14,052 nucleotides of DNA. It comes from Acidimicrobiaceae bacterium (GTDB taxonomy: Bacteria; Actinomycetota; Acidimicrobiia; Acidimicrobiales; UBA8190). Location of the stretch: the NCBI GenBank assembly GCA_003453695.1, contig DMNK01000016.1, positions 477 through 14,528 of the forward strand, written 5' to 3'. How positions within the stretch are numbered: the stretch's first letter is position 1; each line of letters opens with the position of its first letter. The notes under the pieces are model-generated. The model had not been told where the DNA came from. It searched no databases and saw only the letters and a list, made by a program, of their open reading frames with translations. Both the position numbers and the translations under genes were made by a program. Positions 13,405 to 14,052 of the stretch are shown piece after piece.

Positions 13405-14052
13405 ATGCGGGCCTTCGTCACCGGCGGCAACGGGTTCGTCGGCACGTGGCTCGTCCGGCATCTCGAGGAGCAGGGAGACGAGGTCGTCGCCGTCGACCAC
13501 GACGTCGACGTGCGCGACGGCGTCGCCGTGCGGGCGGCGATGCGGGACGCCGCCCCGGAGGCCGTCTACCACCTGGCGGCGCTCACCCATGTGGGCCGGT
13601 CGTGGGAGGGACCGGAGGAGGTGCTGCAGGTCAACACCGTCGGCACCATGCACGTGCTGCAGGCGGCCCAGGCCTGTACACCGTCGCCGCGTGTGCTGCT
13701 CGTGAGCTCTGCGGAGGTCTACGGCGCCGTCGACGAGGCCTCGTTGCCGGCGGGGGAGGACACCCCGCTCGCCCCTGTCACGCCCTACGCCGCCAGCAAG
13801 GTCGCCGCCGAGTACCTCGGCGTCCAAGCCCATCTCGCGCACGGGCTCCCTGTGGTGCGGGTCCGCCCGTTCAACCACGTGGGCCCGGGCCAAGGCCCGG
13901 GCTTCGTCGTGCCCTCGCTGGCGGCGCGCATCGTAGAGGGGGTCCGCCGCGGCGGGGGGACGGTGCCGGTCGGCAACCTGAGCGCTCGGCGGGACCTCAC
14001 CGACGTCCGCGACGTGGTGCGCGCCTACCGGATGCTGGTCGACGCCGGGGTC
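13405..14052 (+). CDS. rmd: GDP-6-deoxy-D-mannose reductase-like SDR (Rmd), 3' part missing
   Basis: The frame is open for 216 codons to the window edge with no stop. It is an extended SDR: GGNGFVGTWLVRHL (7-20), YHLAALTHVGRSW (55-67), VSSAEVYGAV (100-109), catalytic Tyr128 and Lys132 in YAASK, then VRPFNHVGPGQGPGFVVPSL (153-172) and GNLSARRDLTDVRDVVRAY (190-208). The last two segments are typical of Rmd, which reduces GDP-4-keto-6-deoxy-D-mannose to GDP-D-rhamnose with NAD(P)H. GDP-mannose 4,6-dehydratase is a close relative and is the main alternative, but RPFNH-GPGQ with GNL-x-RRDLTDVRDVVRAY favours the reductase. It follows two GT4 genes and shares the window with a GDP-mannose pyrophosphorylase-like gene. 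A gmd gene would be expected just beyond the edge. Confidence 0.82.
   Translation, partial: MRAFVTGGNGFVGTWLVRHLEEQGDEVVAVDHDVDVRDGVAVRAAMRDAAPEAVYHLAALTHVGRSWEGPEEVLQVNTVGTMHVLQAAQACTPSPRVLLVSSAEVYGAVDEASLPAGEDTPLAPVTPYAASKVAAEYLGVQAHLAHGLPVVRVRPFNHVGPGQGPGFVVPSLAARIVEGVRRGGGTVPVGNLSARRDLTDVRDVVRAYRMLVDAGV

Noticed and set aside
11994..13445. A 483-codon open frame on the minus strand.
   Set aside because: It is antisense to the second GT4 gene; its apparent RRLRD-type protein repeats only mirror the 15-bp DNA repeat.

Overview
The window is a GC-rich, almost gap-free stretch of bacterial chromosome. It has many GTG and TTG starts, almost no recognisable Shine-Dalgarno sequences, several TANNNT boxes directly before start codons, coenzyme F420 genes, and a rhamnosyltransferase resembling actinobacterial WbbL. 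Together these suggest an actinobacterium, perhaps a deep-branching one such as Acidimicrobiia. The class assignment is inference, because the window holds no rRNA gene.

Layout, left to right. (1) Positions 1-878, minus: N-terminal 292 codons of a biotin carboxylase (acyl-CoA carboxylase alpha chain). It is divergent from (2) birA, biotin-protein ligase, 916-1761, with only 37 bp between the starts. (3) A forward run of nucleotide-sugar and surface-glycan genes, 1808-7482: an RmlB-type 4,6-dehydratase, RmlD, a WbbL-like GT2 transferase, a membrane-anchored Thr-tailed protein of unknown function, a GDP-mannose pyrophosphorylase-like enzyme and a GalE-like epimerase. (4) A reverse block, 10833-7528: a membrane-anchored protein related to the N,N-dimethylformamidase large subunit, then cofD and cofE for F420. 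The first two overlap by 4 bp. (5) A second forward run, 10921 to the right edge: two GT4 transferases overlapping by 4 bp, then the start of a GDP-6-deoxy-mannose reductase-like gene that runs off the window.

How the genes fit together. BirA would biotinylate the carboxylase encoded beside it. RmlB and RmlD are two of the four dTDP-L-rhamnose enzymes and WbbL is a candidate user of that donor; RmlA and RmlC are not here. The pyrophosphorylase, the Rmd-like reductase and the two GT4 enzymes suggest a GDP-mannose or GDP-D-rhamnose branch. CofD and CofE build and glutamylate F420; CofE lacks the nitroreductase domain fused to it in mycobacterial FbiB. From memory, the order carboxylase / birA / rmlD / wbbL / pyrophosphorylase / fbiB / fbiA, with the same relative orientations, matches the M. 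tuberculosis Rv3285-to-Rv3261 region, so most of the window is an old conserved actinobacterial neighbourhood, not a new island.

The least ordinary points are: a nested dyad over the birA start; in-frame coding insertions made of DNA repeats in three sugar genes (a double hairpin in rmlD, 12-bp repeats in the first GT4, 15-bp repeats in the second); an RmlB with Cys in place of the catalytic Asp; a probable set of leaderless promoters, two of which reuse the upstream stop codon; and a dimethylformamidase-like protein coupled to cofD. I saw no CRISPR array, tRNA, rRNA, insertion sequence or obvious defence system. No gene-free stretch exceeds about 90 bp.
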